Shown in pieces: positions 62,594-64,000 of a stretch of 64,000 nt of DNA. The notes beneath the pieces were generated by a model that was not told where the DNA came from, ran no database searches, and saw nothing but the letters and a program-made list of their open reading frames with translations. The stretch comes from Xiphydria camelus. Lineage: Eukaryota > Arthropoda > Insecta > Hymenoptera > Xiphydriidae. The position numbers were made by a program, and so were the translations under genes. Position 1 is the stretch's first letter; each line of letters starts with the position of its first letter. Where the stretch lies: contig OY783195.1 of NCBI GenBank assembly GCA_963678675.1, positions 4,536,001-4,600,000 on the forward strand, read 5' to 3'.

Positions 62594-64000
62594 GTGAGTG
62601 ACTTGCAGTAATATTAATATGTTCTGCTTGTAATGTTGCGAAGAGCAAAATTGAAGGGTTCGGGATATCAAGCCACAATCTCTTTAGATTTGGAATTTTC
62701 GTAATATTCGTTTGTACTAATAACGATATAGGTCACCAAAACATTTGAATTCAACAAATATAATTATTTACCGTTATATAATATAAATATAAATTTTTAC
62801 CGTTATATAACAAATATAAATATTTACTGTTATATAACAAAAATAACATTTTATATTTTAATGCAATTTAATGCAATATTTTGAACTCAATTATCTAAGA
62901 AACTGTTGTAGGTGGCTTATATCCTTATCTCGAGCCCTTCAATTCTGTGTGTGTGTTTTATGCGGATGGAGATGTTTTCTTCACCACGTGTTTATGAGAC
63001 GAGAAGTGTAGATAGGGTCTAATCGTGGTTGATGAAATTTAAAGCACTGACTTGGCTCTTACGCATATAATTACTCATTGCTTAATTTTAGAAAATTCAT
63101 ACAAATACCTATTCCAACTTCTAACTTTTCAAAATGATAAATTTTTGGTAGCCTGATTTCTATGACTTCAACAAATTAAATTGACTTACCTTTTCTTTAT
63201 ATTGCCTGCGTAACTCGTCATATTTAATCATACACATAATGTTATCTTTATTCGTCGGATCGTTACACTTCATTTTCATAGGCATCATAAAAATTGATCT
63301 TAGACTAGTCGACTCGTCCCAATAGACTCCGTGTTTTCGGGCAGAATACTTCAAAATTGTTCCGATTTTCATCATGAGAATATAAAAAGAAATACCAACA
63401 GGGAAAGATAATTTCGCAGAGAAATCTCGTAATTCCTTCTGTTTCTCAAGTCCTCTCTTATATACGTTTACACAGGATTAATTGCGGCGAGATTTCGGGA
63501 CACGTATACATTCATACACTCTAATATTTACAGCACGTTATACATACAAGTCGTACATAGGCATCTTCGTGCGACAGAGCACAATGCGCGGTAATTAAAA
63601 TATAACAGTTCGTTCTTAGGGGATTATGGTATTAATTTCTCGTAGTTTTCGGAAAAAATATGACTTTCAATTATATGGAGCGCGAGGGGACAGTCATTTT
63701 ATGGCAGTAAGAATAGGCATAATATCTTAGGTACTGTGCATATTACGATAGGTACACACGTGTGTGAGAAAACTGAAACGTTTTTTCACAGCGCAGCGCG
63801 CGGAAGTATCGTGGGTGATCATACTTTTATAACGGGTTCTTAATAGAGAGAGGAAGAAAATAATTATGAAGCGATGAAGCGGTTGACGTTCAAAAATTAG
63901 ACAATTTTTTATGTAGGATATTAAAGTCCAATAAAAAAAATCGGGGTAAAATCGCAGAAAGCTCTTACATTGCTGTACCGAGAAAAAGGATTTCCCGAAT
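62594..64000. other. Large intron of PHPT1 (to window end)
   Basis: AT-rich sequence with a short ATTTACCGTTATATAA-type tandem repeat around 62767-62845. An antisense candidate exon is listed separately. No downstream PHPT1 exon was recognised. Confidence 0.45.
63190..63375 (-). CDS. Candidate first exon of an unrecognised gene
   Basis: On the minus strand ATG at 63375 opens 62 codons that end exactly at a strong donor, GTAAGTCAA. The frame encodes MMKIGTILKYSARKHGVYWD, MKMKCNDPTNKDNIMCMIKY and DELRRQYKEK. Composition is ordinary and not repeat-like, which favours a real exon. I do not recognise the family. It lies antisense within the PHPT1 intron, or beyond a short PHPT1 gene. The next exon was not found. 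Confidence 0.4.

Overview
The window is animal nuclear DNA. Genes are split into many short exons with GT-AG introns, often 70-90 bp long. There are no bacterial operons, and the encoded proteins read as insect orthologues. Short introns, CpG-rich stretches, many small foldback or MITE-type elements and the style of the proteins suggest a hymenopteran insect, quite possibly an ant. The order and species are inference. No virus, CRISPR array or confident RNA gene was seen.

Layout. Bases 1-10,900 hold no confident gene. They contain a CpG-rich stretch and several terminal-inverted-repeat elements, including a 2.6 kb element between two 172-174 bp direct repeats. From 10,918 to 18,184 (+) lies the Swiss cheese/NTE (PNPLA6) phospholipase gene, with two homologous 117 bp exons covering its catalytic aspartate. 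FPGS follows at 18,556-20,469 (-). Uridine-cytidine kinase spans 21,452-27,191 (+) and carries a complete antisense glycine/histidine-rich secreted-protein gene inside one intron. UBL5/Hub1 is at 27,863-28,158 (-). A two-exon 3' end of an unrecognised gene lies near 31.3-31.7 kb (-). SURF4 is at 33,092-34,716 (+). A SMYD3-like SET/MYND methyltransferase with two alternative first exons is at 35,751-38,752 (+). RABL6 is at 39,721-42,321 (+), and a C6orf136-like (DUF2358) protein at 44,204-46,174 (+). RNA polymerase II subunit RPB7 is at about 47.2-48.4 kb (-). A linker-histone-fold gene at 49,010-52,154 (+) has an intron that contains a near-perfect 1.95 kb foldback element. Drosha is at 53,396-59,006 (+), TRUB2 at 59,233-60,389 (-), and the first exon of a phosphohistidine phosphatase (PHPT1/janus-A family) at 62,455-62,593 (+), running off the window.

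The genes are mostly unrelated housekeeping functions: membrane lipid turnover, folate and nucleotide metabolism, splicing, ER export, transcription and miRNA processing. They do not form one pathway. The points of most interest are the duplicated, phase-compatible exons in sws and SMYD3; the long basic C-terminal tail of Drosha; the apparent loss of the catalytic Asp in TRUB2; the nested secreted-protein gene; and a mobile-element family with short (345 bp) and long (1,949 bp) foldback versions that share termini. All exon boundaries were read by eye from splice motifs, reading phase and remembered family sequences. No alignment or search was run.
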